NCBI GenBank assembly: GCA_965233665.1
Contig: CBDDTG010000022.1
Span: forward strand, 1 to 64,000
DNA length: 64,000 bases
Source of the DNA: Bacterioplanes sp965233665
GTDB taxonomy: Bacteria; Pseudomonadota; Gammaproteobacteria; Pseudomonadales; Oceanobacteraceae
Direction: 5' to 3'
Positions within the stretch are counted from its first letter, which is position 1. The number at the start of each line of letters is the position of its first letter. Made by a program: the position numbers and the translations under genes. Under the pieces are notes generated by a model. The model had not been told where the DNA came from, did no database searches, and saw nothing but the letters and a program-made list of their open reading frames with translations. This document shows, in pieces, positions 1-8,620 of this stretch.

Positions 1-1797
1 TGTCCACATGCCCATACTCTTTAGAAAATAAGTGCGTAAGCCACCTGGGCGGGTTATGACATCATATACAGGGAGACCTTGCGATAAAAATTGATGAGAA
101 TCCACAGTAACATCACCCACAGCTTGTATCACTCCACCTCTATTAATGGCATTCTCAGCGATGACATTCACTAGACCCGCGGCCTGAATATCCCCCCCCA
201 GCAGCTCCATTGTGTTGCCACCATAGCGATCACAACCACCGATATTACAACGACTATTCAGCCAAGTCTTACCTACTGCCATTGCGGAGTTAGTAAACTC
301 TGTTGACTCAATCGTGATGTCGCCAGCGTTTGCAATGACAGATCCACCATTATTAACAAACGAAGTGGATGATATAGCAACGTTCCCAGTCGTTGATATC
401 ACTTCTGGGGAGACCCTACCAATATCCGGCTCACCAAAATCAATATATCGCGAGTAGATTTTCTCGTTATCCGTATACAAGGTGTACCAAAGCGCACGGC
501 CATCTCTTTCTTCGGTAATGATTTCGCCGTCGGTACCAGTATCAGATACGATTAAGTTGTTTAAATATGATTGGGTACTGATTGCAACATCACCATTCGC
601 CAATATACGGGAGGAGTTATTCACAATTTTGTTGGCATCGATTTCTACATTTTGATTAGCAAACACCACAGTTCGCTTGTCTTGTGATGGCGAATCAAGT
701 TGTAAAGTATTATCGACTGTTAGCTTAATCGTAGCTTCTCGCTCCACTCCCTCTGCAGCTTCACTGTTCGCCTGTAGTAGGTAGCCTGATATAAGAGTAT
801 CGCCGCTGGTTGTCAGTGAAATATTGCCAGCAATAGACTGGATGCTCTGCTGCTCTTCCTGCGTGTTAGTCAACTCTAGATCGTGGCTATTAACGTTTAT
901 ATCGGTTGCTGCAATCGTACTACCGCCCAGTTCAACCTTGCCGTTGGCGGTTAAACGAAACGTACTCGCAGTCGCTGCTACATCACCATAGTTGCGTACA
1001 CCAGCCCCCTGATCTGTGACCATCATAAGAACACGCGATGCACTTAATGACGCATTAGAGCTAATGTCTACTGCGAGCTCTGCTGCCGTTGAATCCAACG
1101 CTGTTGTGGTTCGCCAGTTCAGAGTAGGGTCGGTAAATGACTGAGCTGAATTAAACTCATTATTAGAAGAACCAGCGACTAGATTGATATTGGTAAAATC
1201 ATCTCCCGACTCATTCGTAATTGGTCCATCTATTTGAATGGTTTTACTAATCAGCTCAAGATGGCTGATGATCCCAGACAAGCCGTCAGCACCAATATAA
1301 ATCTCACCTTGCTCGACCAAAGAGGTAGCATTGCGACGGATACGGCCCAAAGAATCTTGGCGCTCAACAAAGCCCAGCTCCCCCGTAGTCAGGGCTAGGC
1401 CGCCGGTATTGAAAAATTCAGCTCCATCGATAGAGATACCATTAGGATTGGCAATTATCACATGGGCTCGCGTACCAAGAACCCGGACTTCCCCAAGAAA
1501 GTGAGAAGGATTGCTACCAGTAACCTCGTTAATAATAGTTCGCGCAGCTCGTTCCTGGTTATCTAACAGAAGACCATTGATATCGGAGTTAAACTCGACG
1601 TAGCGGTTATGGCTAATGCGGTCTCTATCGGCAGGAGCAATAGTTACTAAAGTGCGCCCTAACTCATCGGTTTGCACAGATGTGCTGGTTGTACCATCTG
1701 GAACAACCAGAGACTCCGACATACTTGAGCATGCAGCTAACAGTAGCGTGATAAACAGACACGCTCTACCACTCCTCAACTTCCTTGTTTTCATCAT
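1..1797 (-). CDS. TpsA-like haemagglutinin/exoprotein, lipoprotein-type signal, partial (3' end outside window)
   Basis: Reads from ATG 1797 (or the adjacent ATG 1794) and stays open to the left edge, about 599 codons with no stop. The first 23 residues form a basic, hydrophobic signal ending LLLAACSS, which looks like a lipobox with Cys23. Residues about 45-180 match the TPS/haemagglutination-activity domain of two-partner secretion exoproteins: a conserved NPNGI near residue 115, followed by FFNTGGLAL and a Gly/Asn-rich beta-helix pattern. The rest is a repetitive beta-helix with many short DGA, GGDI and NRG turns; a CNIGGC pair lies near residue 517. Family knowledge: such proteins cross the outer membrane through a TpsB partner and act as adhesins or contact-dependent toxins. 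No TpsB is seen here, so it may lie beyond the left edge. A lipobox is unusual for this family. No clear Shine-Dalgarno is visible. Confidence 0.75.
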   Translation of the reverse strand, partial: MMKTRKLRSGRACLFITLLLAACSSMSESLVVPDGTTSTSVQTDELGRTLVTIAPADRDRISHNRYVEFNSDINGLLLDNQERAARTIINEVTGSNPSHFLGEVRVLGTRAHVIIANPNGISIDGAEFFNTGGLALTTGELGFVERQDSLGRIRRNATSLVEQGEIYIGADGLSGIISHLELISKTIQIDGPITNESGDDFTNINLVAGSSNNEFNSAQSFTDPTLNWRTTTALDSTAAELAVDISSNASLSASRVLMMVTDQGAGVRNYGDVAATASTFRLTANGKVELGGSTIAATDINVNSHDLELTNTQEEQQSIQSIAGNISLTTSGDTLISGYLLQANSEAAEGVEREATIKLTVDNTLQLDSPSQDKRTVVFANQNVEIDANKIVNNSSRILANGDVAISTQSYLNNLIVSDTGTDGEIITEERDGRALWYTLYTDNEKIYSRYIDFGEPDIGRVSPEVISTTGNVAISSTSFVNNGGSVIANAGDITIESTEFTNSAMAVGKTWLNSRCNIGGCDRYGGNTMELLGGDIQAAGLVNVIAENAINRGGVIQAVGDVTVDSHQFLSQGLPVYDVITRPGGLRTYFLKSMGMWT

Positions 1798-1867
1798 TAC
1801 ACGCCAAAGGTCTAGGAGCGCGCAATTTAACTTACGACTGAGCAATAATCAACCAACAATCTGTAGG

Positions 1868-1899
1868 AAAAGCGAACAAGGTCACACCGCTTGTTACGC
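1868..1899 (-). terminator. Probable intrinsic terminator of the trp operon
   Basis: On the minus strand, 33 bases after the trpC stop, AACAAG (1895-1890) pairs with CTTGTT (1880-1875). The stem is extended by GCG/CGC with a one-base bulge, has a 9-base loop, and is followed by CGCTTTT. The stem is moderately weak and the T-run short. Confidence 0.45.
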
Positions 1900-1931
1900 C
1901 ATTTAACACAGATGGCAGTTTGTACCTCACA

Positions 1932-2732
1932 CTACATAAACAACTCTGCCAAGGCTTCGCCAGGCTCTGGTGCCCGCATAAAGGCTTCGCCCACCAAGAA
2001 TGCATGGACATCCTGCTCTCTCATGCTTTGCACATCATGCCGTGCAAGAATGCCGCTTTCCGTTACCAATAAGCGATCCTTCGGAATGCGAGGTAGCAAA
2101 TCAAAAGTCGTTTGCAAGCTCACATCAAAGGTGTGCAAGTTGCGGTTATTAATGCCAATGAGCGGCGTTTCAAGCTTCAACGCCGATGTCAGCTCTTCGC
2201 CATCATGGACTTCTACCAAAACGTCCATACCCAACTCATGAGCCAGGCCGGCTAAATCCTGTAACTGCATATCCGACAGGGCCGAGACAATCAGCAAAAT
2301 GCAGTCTGCATTCAGCGTACGTGCTTCATAGACCTGATAAGGGTCGATCAGAAAGTCTTTGCGAATCACGGGCAGCGAGCAGGCACTGCGAGCGGCAATT
2401 AAGTATTCTTCATGCCCTTGAAAATAATCGCGATCGGTTAATACCGACAAACAGGCAGCACCACCCTGCTCGTATGACTCGGCAATGGCCTGCGGCACAA
2501 AGTCTTCTCGCAAGACACCTTTGGATGGCGACGCTTTTTTGATTTCTGCAATAACTGCAGGCAGACCGGCATCCACTTTGGCACGCATGGCCTGATAAAA
2601 GCCACGCAGTTCATCTGAATCGCAATCACGCGCTCGTGCCCTTAGCTCATGAATTGGCAATGTGGCGCTGCGCTGCTGCACCTCTACCACTTTGGTATCG
2701 AGAATACGTTTTAGGACAGTGGGAGTATTCAC
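1932..2732 (-). CDS. trpC: Indole-3-glycerol-phosphate synthase
   Basis: 266 residues, the usual length for a monofunctional TrpC. It closes the indole ring of CdRP to indole-3-glycerol phosphate in tryptophan synthesis. Family motifs are in order: EIKKASPSKG (about residue 63, catalytic Lys region), IRKDFLIDPYQVYEAR (about 120), GINNRNLHTF (about 195) and LVTESGI (about 222). No trpF fusion is present. The start overlaps the end of trpD by 4 bases (ATGA-type overlap), which supports translational coupling. It is the last gene of trpE-G-D-C and is followed by a hairpin. trpB, trpA and trpF are not in the window. Confidence 0.97.
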   Translation of the reverse strand: MNTPTVLKRILDTKVVEVQQRSATLPIHELRARARDCDSDELRGFYQAMRAKVDAGLPAVIAEIKKASPSKGVLREDFVPQAIAESYEQGGAACLSVLTDRDYFQGHEEYLIAARSACSLPVIRKDFLIDPYQVYEARTLNADCILLIVSALSDMQLQDLAGLAHELGMDVLVEVHDGEELTSALKLETPLIGINNRNLHTFDVSLQTTFDLLPRIPKDRLLVTESGILARHDVQSMREQDVHAFLVGEAFMRAPEPGEALAELFM

Positions 2733-3787
2733 TGCAAGCCTCCTTCTAAATCTGCATCGATATAGCGTGAAAAACTACTGAGCTCACGCAGCTTTTCTAG
2801 CGCTAGGCCGGAGTAGATTGCGTCCTCTGCCATTGCAACACCCTCTTTAATGGTGCCAGCCAAGTCAGCAACATAAATCGCAGCACCTGCATTTAAAGCC
2901 AGCACATCCGCTGCTTTTTTACCCGCTGCGGTTTCGCGTTTGCCCAGCGCATCGCGTATCAGCGCAAGACTTTGCTCAGCACTGTCCACTTCCAAACCGG
3001 ACAACACTTGTGCCTCAATACCTAACTCTTCAGGGGTAATAACAAACTCGCGTACTTCTCCGTTTTTTAGCTCACAGGCCCAAGTCGGTGAAGCCAGGCT
3101 GATTTCATCCAATCCATCTTGTGAGTGAACAACCAGCACATGCTCAGCGCCCATGCGTTGCAGCACTTCAGCGACGGGTCGTACCAGCGCCTGAGTAAAG
3201 ACTCCAATCAACTGTTTCTTCACACCGGCTGGATTAGTCATTGGCCCAAGAATATTAAAAATCGTGCGCATGCCCAGCGATTTGCGAGGGCCAATCGCAT
3301 GTTTCATCGCACTGTGATGTGTAGGCGCAAACATAAAGCCAACGCCCAACTCATTTATGCATCGCCCGACTTGTGACGGTGTCAGCTGTAAGTTAACACC
3401 GGCAGCTTCGAGCAAATCTGCACTGCCTGATTTTGACGACACACCGCGATTACCGTGTTTGGCGACAACACCTCCCGCTGCAGCCACGATTAACGCAGAG
3501 GCAGTGGATATATTAAATAAGTTGGCGCCATCACCACCGGTGCCAACAATGTCAACGGCATGCTCGGCGTTAACGGCCACTCCCTCTGCCAGCTCGCGCA
3601 TGACAGTGACCGCACCCACAATCTCATCGATGCTTTCACTTTTCATGCGCAGTGCCACCAAAAAGCCACCGACTTGTGCCGCATCGCATTGACCCGTCAT
3701 GATTTGGCGCATCACAGCTATCATTTCGTCGGTTGTGAGATCCTGTCGTTCGACAACGCGAGCCAGTGCTTGTTGAATATCCATCAT
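2729..3787 (-). CDS. trpD: Anthranilate phosphoribosyltransferase
   Basis: 352 residues, typical of TrpD. It transfers phosphoribose from PRPP to anthranilate. Visible motifs are DIVGTGGDG with FNISTASA (PRPP site, residues about 80-100), KHGNRGVSSKSGSADLLEA (about 108-127) and the later GPRKSLGMRTIFN segment. Two adjacent ATG codons open the gene; GAGGTC just upstream is the ribosome-binding site. It lies 7 bases after trpG and overlaps trpC by 4, so the three are certainly co-transcribed. Confidence 0.97.
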   Translation of the reverse strand: MMDIQQALARVVERQDLTTDEMIAVMRQIMTGQCDAAQVGGFLVALRMKSESIDEIVGAVTVMRELAEGVAVNAEHAVDIVGTGGDGANLFNISTASALIVAAAGGVVAKHGNRGVSSKSGSADLLEAAGVNLQLTPSQVGRCINELGVGFMFAPTHHSAMKHAIGPRKSLGMRTIFNILGPMTNPAGVKKQLIGVFTQALVRPVAEVLQRMGAEHVLVVHSQDGLDEISLASPTWACELKNGEVREFVITPEELGIEAQVLSGLEVDSAEQSLALIRDALGKRETAAGKKAADVLALNAGAAIYVADLAGTIKEGVAMAEDAIYSGLALEKLRELSSFSRYIDADLEGGLQ

Positions 3788-3794
3788 GACCTCA

Positions 3795-4376
3795 CTAATA
3801 ATTCTGCAAGAAATTGTTTAATAAATCGTGACCGTGCTCAGTCAAAATTGATTCAGGATGAAACTGCACCCCTTCTATCGGCAGCGTTTTATGGCGAATG
3901 CCCATAATCTCTTCCCGGCTACCGTCATCGTTTTGTGTCCAGGCAGTCACTTCCAAGCAATCCGGTAAGCGCTCTTTGTCAATCACCAATGAATGATAGC
4001 GAGTAGCCCGATAAGGGTTTTTCAAACCGTGAAAAACCCCTTGATTGGTATGGTGCACAGCCGATGTTTTGCCATGCATTACTTGACCAGCGCGGACAAC
4101 ATGTCCACCAAACACCTGGCCAATACTTTGATGTCCCAAGCAAATACCTAATATTGGCACATTGCCTGCGAAGTGCTGAATGGCTGCCATAGAAATGCCT
4201 GCCTCGTTAGGCGTACACGGGCCAGGTGAAATAACAAGATGATCAGGCTTGAGTTGCTCTATTTCTGCCAGGCTGATTTCGTCATTTCGAAAAACACGCA
4301 CATCCGCGCCTAGTTCAGCAAAATACTGCACCACGTTGTAGGTAAATGAGTCGTAGTTATCAATCATTAACAGCAT
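3795..4376 (-). CDS. trpG: Anthranilate synthase component II (glutamine amidotransferase)
   Basis: 193 residues, a class I glutamine amidotransferase subunit. It opens with LLMIDNYDSFTYN, has the nucleophile elbow GICLGHQ (Cys near residue 79) and the C-terminal HPES of the Cys-His-Glu triad (near residue 172). It supplies ammonia to TrpE. TrpG and PabA cannot be separated by motif alone and one protein may serve both enzymes; position between trpE and trpD favours TrpG. It starts 20 bases after the trpE stop. Confidence 0.94.
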   Translation of the reverse strand: MLLMIDNYDSFTYNVVQYFAELGADVRVFRNDEISLAEIEQLKPDHLVISPGPCTPNEAGISMAAIQHFAGNVPILGICLGHQSIGQVFGGHVVRAGQVMHGKTSAVHHTNQGVFHGLKNPYRATRYHSLVIDKERLPDCLEVTAWTQNDDGSREEIMGIRHKTLPIEGVQFHPESILTEHGHDLLNNFLQNY

Positions 4377-4396
4377 ATTGGTATCCTCAACTTCAT

Positions 4397-5881
4397 TTAC
4401 TGATCAAGACCGGCTGAAGCCATAGCAACAGCACGAAACATGGCTCGACCTTTATTCATGGTTTCTTTCCATTCCAGCCTAGGGATTGAATCTGCCACGA
4501 CTCCCGCACCGGCTTGAATATTGAGATAACCGTCTTTAATCACAGCTGTGCGAATGGCAATGGCGGTATCCATATTGCCATTCCAACTTAAATACCCGAC
4601 GGCGCCGCCGTAAACACCGCGTTTGGTCGATTCATATTGGTCAATGATCTCCATCGCCCGAATTTTTGGCGCACCGCTTAATGTGCCGGCTGGATGAACG
4701 GCCCGAAGTACGTCCATGGCACGAACACCGTCTTTTACCTGGCCTTTAACATTAGAAACGATATGCATCACATGGCTGTAGCGCTCGACCACCATTTGAT
4801 CAGTCACCGCTACCTGACCTGTTTGCGCAACGCGACCCACATCGTTACGCCCAAGGTCGATTAGCATTAAATGCTCAGCAATTTCTTTAGGGTCAGATAA
4901 CAGCTCTTGCTCTAGCGCCTGGTCTTCTGCATCCGTTTTACCGCGGTAACGGGTGCCGGCAATCGGCCTGACGGTGACCTCACCATCTTCTAGGCGTGCA
5001 AGAATCTCTGGCGATGACCCCACCACATGAAAATCACCCAGGTTAAGGCAATACATGTAGGGGGACGGATTGAGCGTTCGAAGGGCACGATAAATATCCA
5101 CCGGGTCACCATCAAAAGGAATCTGCATGCGCTGTGATAACACGCACTGCATGATATCTCCCGATAGAACATATTCTTTAATATCGGCCACGGCTTGTTG
5201 AAAGTCTTGCTCACCAAATAAAGAAGCAAAGTCACTTTCATGAACTTGGTGAGAGTCTTCTTTCGCCTGTCCGATCATGCCTTGATAAGGTTGGCGCAAC
5301 TGTTCACGCAGTTGCTGCAAACGCAGCTGAGCATGCTCATAAGCCTGATCTCGTTCAGGGTCAGCCAACACAATCAGGTACAACTTACCGCTGAGGTTAT
5401 CGAACACGACCACTTCTTCCGACACCATTAACAGTATGTCTGGCGTTTTTAAGTGATCCGGCGGGCAACTGCTTTGCAGACGCGGTTCGATATAGCGCAC
5501 GGTATCGTAGCCAAAGTAACCAACCAAGCCACCATTAAACTTAGGTAAGTCTGGCAAATCTGGCACTTTAAAGCGCTGCTGAAATTCATCGACAAACGCC
5601 AGTGGATCAACCACCTGATGTTGCTCAACAATTTCCCCATCGCGTTCCAGCTTAACGTCGTGGCCAAATACCTTAAGAACCTCACGTGCAGGCAAACCAA
5701 TAATGGAAAAACGCCCCCACTTTTCCCCGCCCTGAACAGATTCAAACAAGTAGGTATATGGCTGAGAGGCGAGCTTTAGAAACGTCGTAAGCGGTGTATC
5801 AAGATCGGCCAGCACTTCCCGTGCGATGGGAATACGGTTATAGCCCTGCTCTACCAGAGCAGCAAATTGTTGCGGAGTCAT
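4397..5881 (-). CDS. trpE: Anthranilate synthase component I
   Basis: 494 residues from ATG 5881, chosen because AAAGG lies 6 bases upstream and because the longer frame adds only a non-conserved leader. It converts chorismate and ammonia to anthranilate with TrpG. Conserved chorismate-binding blocks are present: SGDIMQCVLSQRM, GSSPEILARLEDG, RPIAGTRYRG, LIDLGRNDVGRVA, HPAGTLSGAPKIRAMEII and the C-terminal GAGVVADS. An N-terminal TrpE regulatory domain precedes them, with FESVQGGEKWGRFS where the tryptophan feedback site is usually found. First gene of the cluster; trpE and trpG are directly adjacent here, unlike the split arrangement in Pseudomonas. Confidence 0.97.
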   Translation of the reverse strand: MTPQQFAALVEQGYNRIPIAREVLADLDTPLTTFLKLASQPYTYLFESVQGGEKWGRFSIIGLPAREVLKVFGHDVKLERDGEIVEQHQVVDPLAFVDEFQQRFKVPDLPDLPKFNGGLVGYFGYDTVRYIEPRLQSSCPPDHLKTPDILLMVSEEVVVFDNLSGKLYLIVLADPERDQAYEHAQLRLQQLREQLRQPYQGMIGQAKEDSHQVHESDFASLFGEQDFQQAVADIKEYVLSGDIMQCVLSQRMQIPFDGDPVDIYRALRTLNPSPYMYCLNLGDFHVVGSSPEILARLEDGEVTVRPIAGTRYRGKTDAEDQALEQELLSDPKEIAEHLMLIDLGRNDVGRVAQTGQVAVTDQMVVERYSHVMHIVSNVKGQVKDGVRAMDVLRAVHPAGTLSGAPKIRAMEIIDQYESTKRGVYGGAVGYLSWNGNMDTAIAIRTAVIKDGYLNIQAGAGVVADSIPRLEWKETMNKGRAMFRAVAMASAGLDQ

Positions 5882-6042
5882 AGAAAACCTTTGCAGTGAA
5901 CAAACCAACAGAACGGCCAACGGGCCAAGGCAAATGTTTGGCTAAGTTCACCATCGACGGGTCAAATGCTGTCCCTGTTGCAAGGGGCGGTTGTATTGAA
6001 AAAACACCGCAAACTCCGGAGCAAGAATCAATAAGGCTCAGC

Positions 6043-6071
6043 ACTATAGCAGAAGCCCTAGAGAGGGAACA
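6043..6071 (-). promoter_or_regulatory. Candidate sigma-70 promoter for trpEGDC
   Basis: On the minus strand TGTTCC, a 17-base spacer and TATAGT (6048-6043) preceded by TGC, an extended -10. This would give a leader of about 155 nt before trpE. The -35 is weak. Confidence 0.4.
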
Positions 6072-6089
6072 GCCAGAGCGTCAAGCGCC

Positions 6090-6761
6090 TTAATCGTGGC
6101 GCCAATCCAAGCAAGGCCAGCTCAGGCGTCGCGCAGTGGTACGCAACGATGGGTTGGGGTTCAAGACGACGGGTTGAGCAACCGCTTGCAAAAGAGGCAG
6201 ATCTGAATGGCTGTCGGTATAAAACGCACAGTCGTTAAAAGTCAGGCCTTGCCGTGCCAAAAAAACTTGTGCCAACTCAACCTTGCCCTGGCCGTAGCAC
6301 ATTGGCTGCTGCAATCCGACAATGCGCTCACCTTCTACCTTAAGGCGGTTACTGATGACAGAATCAATGCCCAAAGCCTCACTGTATGCCTGCGCCACCA
6401 CATCATCCGAACCTGTAATCATGACTAGACGCGTTCCCTGGCGCTGATAAGCAAACAGTAATGACGCTGCTTGCGGGTAGATATGTAGGCGGCCGCGCTC
6501 CTGGAAAAAGCGATCCACCTGATGACGATACTGTGCCAGGGTCATACCACGAGTGCGAGTGCGATAATAATTCGACAAACGCCAATGAGTCACTCGGCCT
6601 TTTTTATAGGCACGATACAGTGATGCTAACGCCAGGCTGGCCTCGACCAGGGCCCAACGCTCGTGCTTAAAACGCCATTTGATCCACAGACTATTGGCAT
6701 CTTTATTAATCAACGAGTCGTCAAGGTCGAAAAACACCACTGGATAGTCGTAAACCTGCAT
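6090..6761 (-). CDS. HAD-superfamily phosphatase, subfamily IB type
   Basis: About 223 residues from ATG 6761 (an alternative ATG at 6800 adds 13 non-conserved residues; neither has a strong ribosome-binding site). HAD motifs are present: I, FFDLDDSLI near residue 11 with both Asp; II, ITGS near residue 106; III/IV, YTDSHSDLPLL near residue 180. A helical cap of about 80 residues follows motif I, as in CicA/SerB-like HAD-IB proteins. The phosphate substrate is not known. It lies between an OGFr-domain gene and trpE on the same strand, but a promoter between it and trpE suggests a separate unit. It is not the phosphoglycolate phosphatase found before trpE in Pseudomonas. Confidence 0.8.
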   Translation of the reverse strand: MQVYDYPVVFFDLDDSLINKDANSLWIKWRFKHERWALVEASLALASLYRAYKKGRVTHWRLSNYYRTRTRGMTLAQYRHQVDRFFQERGRLHIYPQAASLLFAYQRQGTRLVMITGSDDVVAQAYSEALGIDSVISNRLKVEGERIVGLQQPMCYGQGKVELAQVFLARQGLTFNDCAFYTDSHSDLPLLQAVAQPVVLNPNPSLRTTARRLSWPCLDWRHD

Positions 6762-6834
6762 GTCCAGTCCATTTATGTGCGGTTCTGCACTGTACCACAC
6801 ATAGACTTGGCGTCATGGCAATGCTGCGTTTCCG

Positions 6835-7356
6835 TTACTCAGTATGGCCACCGGTTGCCGCCAACCCCCAGTGTGTGATGGTTGCTGCAGAAAATGCCTC
6901 CGGGTGGCGGACGACCAGTTGTTGAAGGCCCTGCCATATGGCGGCGACGTGGGTTTCTAACCCCAGCGTTTTAAGAGAAGCCATCATGCGTGATATGCGC
7001 CGATGGTTATGATTATCCGGAGTCATCCAGTGATATTCACCGACGTCGGCTGGTAGCAACAGCTCAAACCCCTGTGGCGTCTCGCGCAGCGTCACGCCAA
7101 AGAACTGCGTCATACGCAACAACACTCGGTGCAGCTCAGCTTGCAGCTGCTCATCATGGCGAAAAGTGGATATCAACTCGTCATTTAACACCGGCGCTTC
7201 AGGGTTGAAGGGGCTCGACTCCCGCAACGGAAACAACCACTGAATGTAGTCATGGCACGTCTCCAATTCCGCATTGCTGAAAGCTAGGATGCCACTGAGC
7301 GTTCGCCCCCGGTGATCGGTGCCGATGCCTCGATAAAATGCGAGCAGAGGGTGCAT
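6835..7356 (-). CDS. OGFr (opioid growth factor receptor) conserved-region protein
   Basis: About 173 residues from ATG 7356, chosen because AGGAA lies 9 bases upstream and because homology begins at LLAFYRGIGTDHRGR. The segment HDYIQWLFPLRESSPFNP followed by APVLNDELISTFRHD is the signature of the OGFr conserved region, known in animals and sporadically in bacteria. The bacterial function is unknown. Predicted soluble and mostly helical, with no signal peptide. It precedes the HAD phosphatase by 34-73 bases on the same strand and may be co-transcribed with it. It is divergent from the hibernation factor gene. Confidence 0.7.
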   Translation of the reverse strand: MHPLLAFYRGIGTDHRGRTLSGILAFSNAELETCHDYIQWLFPLRESSPFNPEAPVLNDELISTFRHDEQLQAELHRVLLRMTQFFGVTLRETPQGFELLLPADVGEYHWMTPDNHNHRRISRMMASLKTLGLETHVAAIWQGLQQLVVRHPEAFSAATITHWGLAATGGHTE

Positions 7357-7517
7357 ATCAAACAATTCCTGGCGGCCACAGCCGTTACGTTGAACCAAAT
7401 GTCAGAGTCAGTATAGACGTGAAAAGACTTGATCTAAGGCATAGCTTTACGGACCGACCTGATCCATGCTCAAAGCAGAGGTGGTAACCACCACCCGTTA
7501 CCGATCAAGGAGTTTTT

Positions 7518-7880
7518 ATGAAAGGTTTGGAAATCAGCTTCCGCGACATTGACCACTCCGATGCCATTGAGCAGCACATCCGTGACAAAGCCGATAAATT
7601 GACCAGTACTTTTGATGACATCACTGGTATCCGGGCGGTCGTGGCACTGCCTCATAATCACAGTAACAAAGGCAAGCTGGCCCACGTGTCCGTGGAGGTA
7701 GGGTTACCCGGTGAGACCGTCGCCATTACTCACGATCAGCATGACCAAGCTGACCATGAAGACATGTATCTCGCCATTCGCCATGCCTTTGATAAAGCAC
7801 AGCGCAAAATTCGTAAAATTCACGAGCGCCGCATCGACAGCAAGCGCCGCAACGCGACCGCCCCTCTGGTCGCTGAATAA
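7518..7880 (+). CDS. hpf: Ribosome hibernation promoting factor / RaiA family protein
   Basis: 120 residues with a perfect AAGGAG five bases before the ATG. The start KGLEISFRDIDHSDAIEQHI and the later segment DMYLAIRHAFDKAQRKIRKI are the conserved halves of the HPF/YfiA beta-alpha-beta-alpha fold that binds the 30S A/P sites and silences or dimerises ribosomes. It lacks the long C-terminal dimerisation domain, so it is of the short type. It is monocistronic, away from rpoN, and possibly a second copy in the genome. The symbol is a family-level call. Confidence 0.85.
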   Translation: MKGLEISFRDIDHSDAIEQHIRDKADKLTSTFDDITGIRAVVALPHNHSNKGKLAHVSVEVGLPGETVAITHDQHDQADHEDMYLAIRHAFDKAQRKIRKIHERRIDSKRRNATAPLVAE

Positions 7881-7889
7881 ACTCGTTTC

Positions 7890-7911
7890 GCAGACGGCTC
7901 CTGCCGTCTGC
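7890..7911. terminator. Hairpin between convergent hpf and tetR
   Basis: GCAGACGG (7890-7897) and CCGTCTGC (7904-7911) form a perfect 8-bp stem with a 6-base loop. There is no T-run on either side. The tetR stop codon lies at its edge, so it may act as a weak shared terminator or 3' stabiliser. Confidence 0.45.
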
Positions 7912-8498
7912 TACAAACGCCCCGCCAACAACACTTGCAGCAATCCGGGGCGTACCAAATCTGCATACAGCGCGCCCATTTCTTCAGCAGTGATCGGAAA
8001 GTCTTCACGAATCCAGCGTACGATCACCATAAACGACGCACCGGTTAGAAAATCAATCACATAGTCCAGGCGTCCGCTGTCGGCCACAGCCAACTGATGG
8101 GCATCCACAAATCGTTCGATCACACGTCGCACATAGCGTTTAAACTCGCTTAGCATCAAAGCCTCAACATCAGCCTGCACCAGCAAGCGAGCGAACTCGG
8201 CGTTATCCGACCACTGCCGAAACATCAGCGTGGCAATCATGGGATCAGCATCCAGGGAGCGGGTTAGATAAGGATCAATCTGACAGTAGAAATCCATGAA
8301 CATGCGGCCAATGTAGCCACGCAAGAGATCATCTTTACTGCCAAAATGCAGATAAAAAGTGGGACGAGCAACGCCCGAATGCTGGCAGATATTGGCAACA
8401 GAAATGCGGGCGTACGGCTTTTCTGCCATTAGGGCCAGCAGCGATTCCATCAACAGCCGACGGCTTCGCTCCACACGTTTATCCTGCTCTTGCACCAT
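7911..8498 (-). CDS. TetR-family transcriptional repressor
   Basis: About 195 residues from ATG 8498 (in-frame ATGs at 8558 and 8582 would add non-conserved residues). Residues 8-60 form the TetR helix-turn-helix: SRRLLMESLLALMAEKPYAR, then ISVANICQHSGVARPTFYLHFGSKDDLLRGY. The C-terminal ligand domain is helical and not assignable. It follows the acyl-CoA dehydrogenase genes on the same strand but is separated by an intrinsic terminator. A palindrome upstream (8559-8572) shares its core with a stronger one in the 12.5 kb acyl-CoA dehydrogenase promoter. Inference: it controls itself and fatty-acid oxidation genes, perhaps responding to acyl-CoA. Confidence 0.82.
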   Translation of the reverse strand: MVQEQDKRVERSRRLLMESLLALMAEKPYARISVANICQHSGVARPTFYLHFGSKDDLLRGYIGRMFMDFYCQIDPYLTRSLDADPMIATLMFRQWSDNAEFARLLVQADVEALMLSEFKRYVRRVIERFVDAHQLAVADSGRLDYVIDFLTGASFMVIVRWIREDFPITAEEMGALYADLVRPGLLQVLLAGRL

Positions 8499-8558
8499 GC
8501 CATCATCATTTTGACCAAGGAAGCCGCTATTTAACCTCAAGGGTGCATCCACCACCAT

Positions 8559-8572
8559 CAGACAAGTGTCTA
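8559..8572. promoter_or_regulatory. Candidate TetR operator (autoregulation)
   Basis: CAGACAAGTGTCTA contains AGACA-AG-TGTCT, a perfect 5+2+5 inverted repeat. It lies about 60 bases upstream of the preferred tetR start and shares the core ACAAGTGT with the palindrome at 12497-12516. Confidence 0.5.
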
Positions 8573-8580
8573 TTAGATAC

Positions 8581-8605
8581 AAAAAAGCCGCCCGTAGGCG
8601 GCTTT
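8581..8605 (-). terminator. Intrinsic terminator after acyl-CoA dehydrogenase 1
   Basis: On the minus strand AAAGCCGCC, the four-base loop TACG, GGCGGCTTT, then more T for a run of six. Strong stem and textbook layout, 16 bases after the stop at 8621. Confidence 0.9.
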
Positions 8606-8620
8606 CACTGCTCTGACTGC

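Noticed and set aside
5838..6044. Minus-strand 68-codon frame overlapping the trpE start, considered as a leader peptide
   Set aside because: It begins at the putative -10/start point, has one Trp only, no ribosome-binding site and overlaps trpE by over 40 bases.
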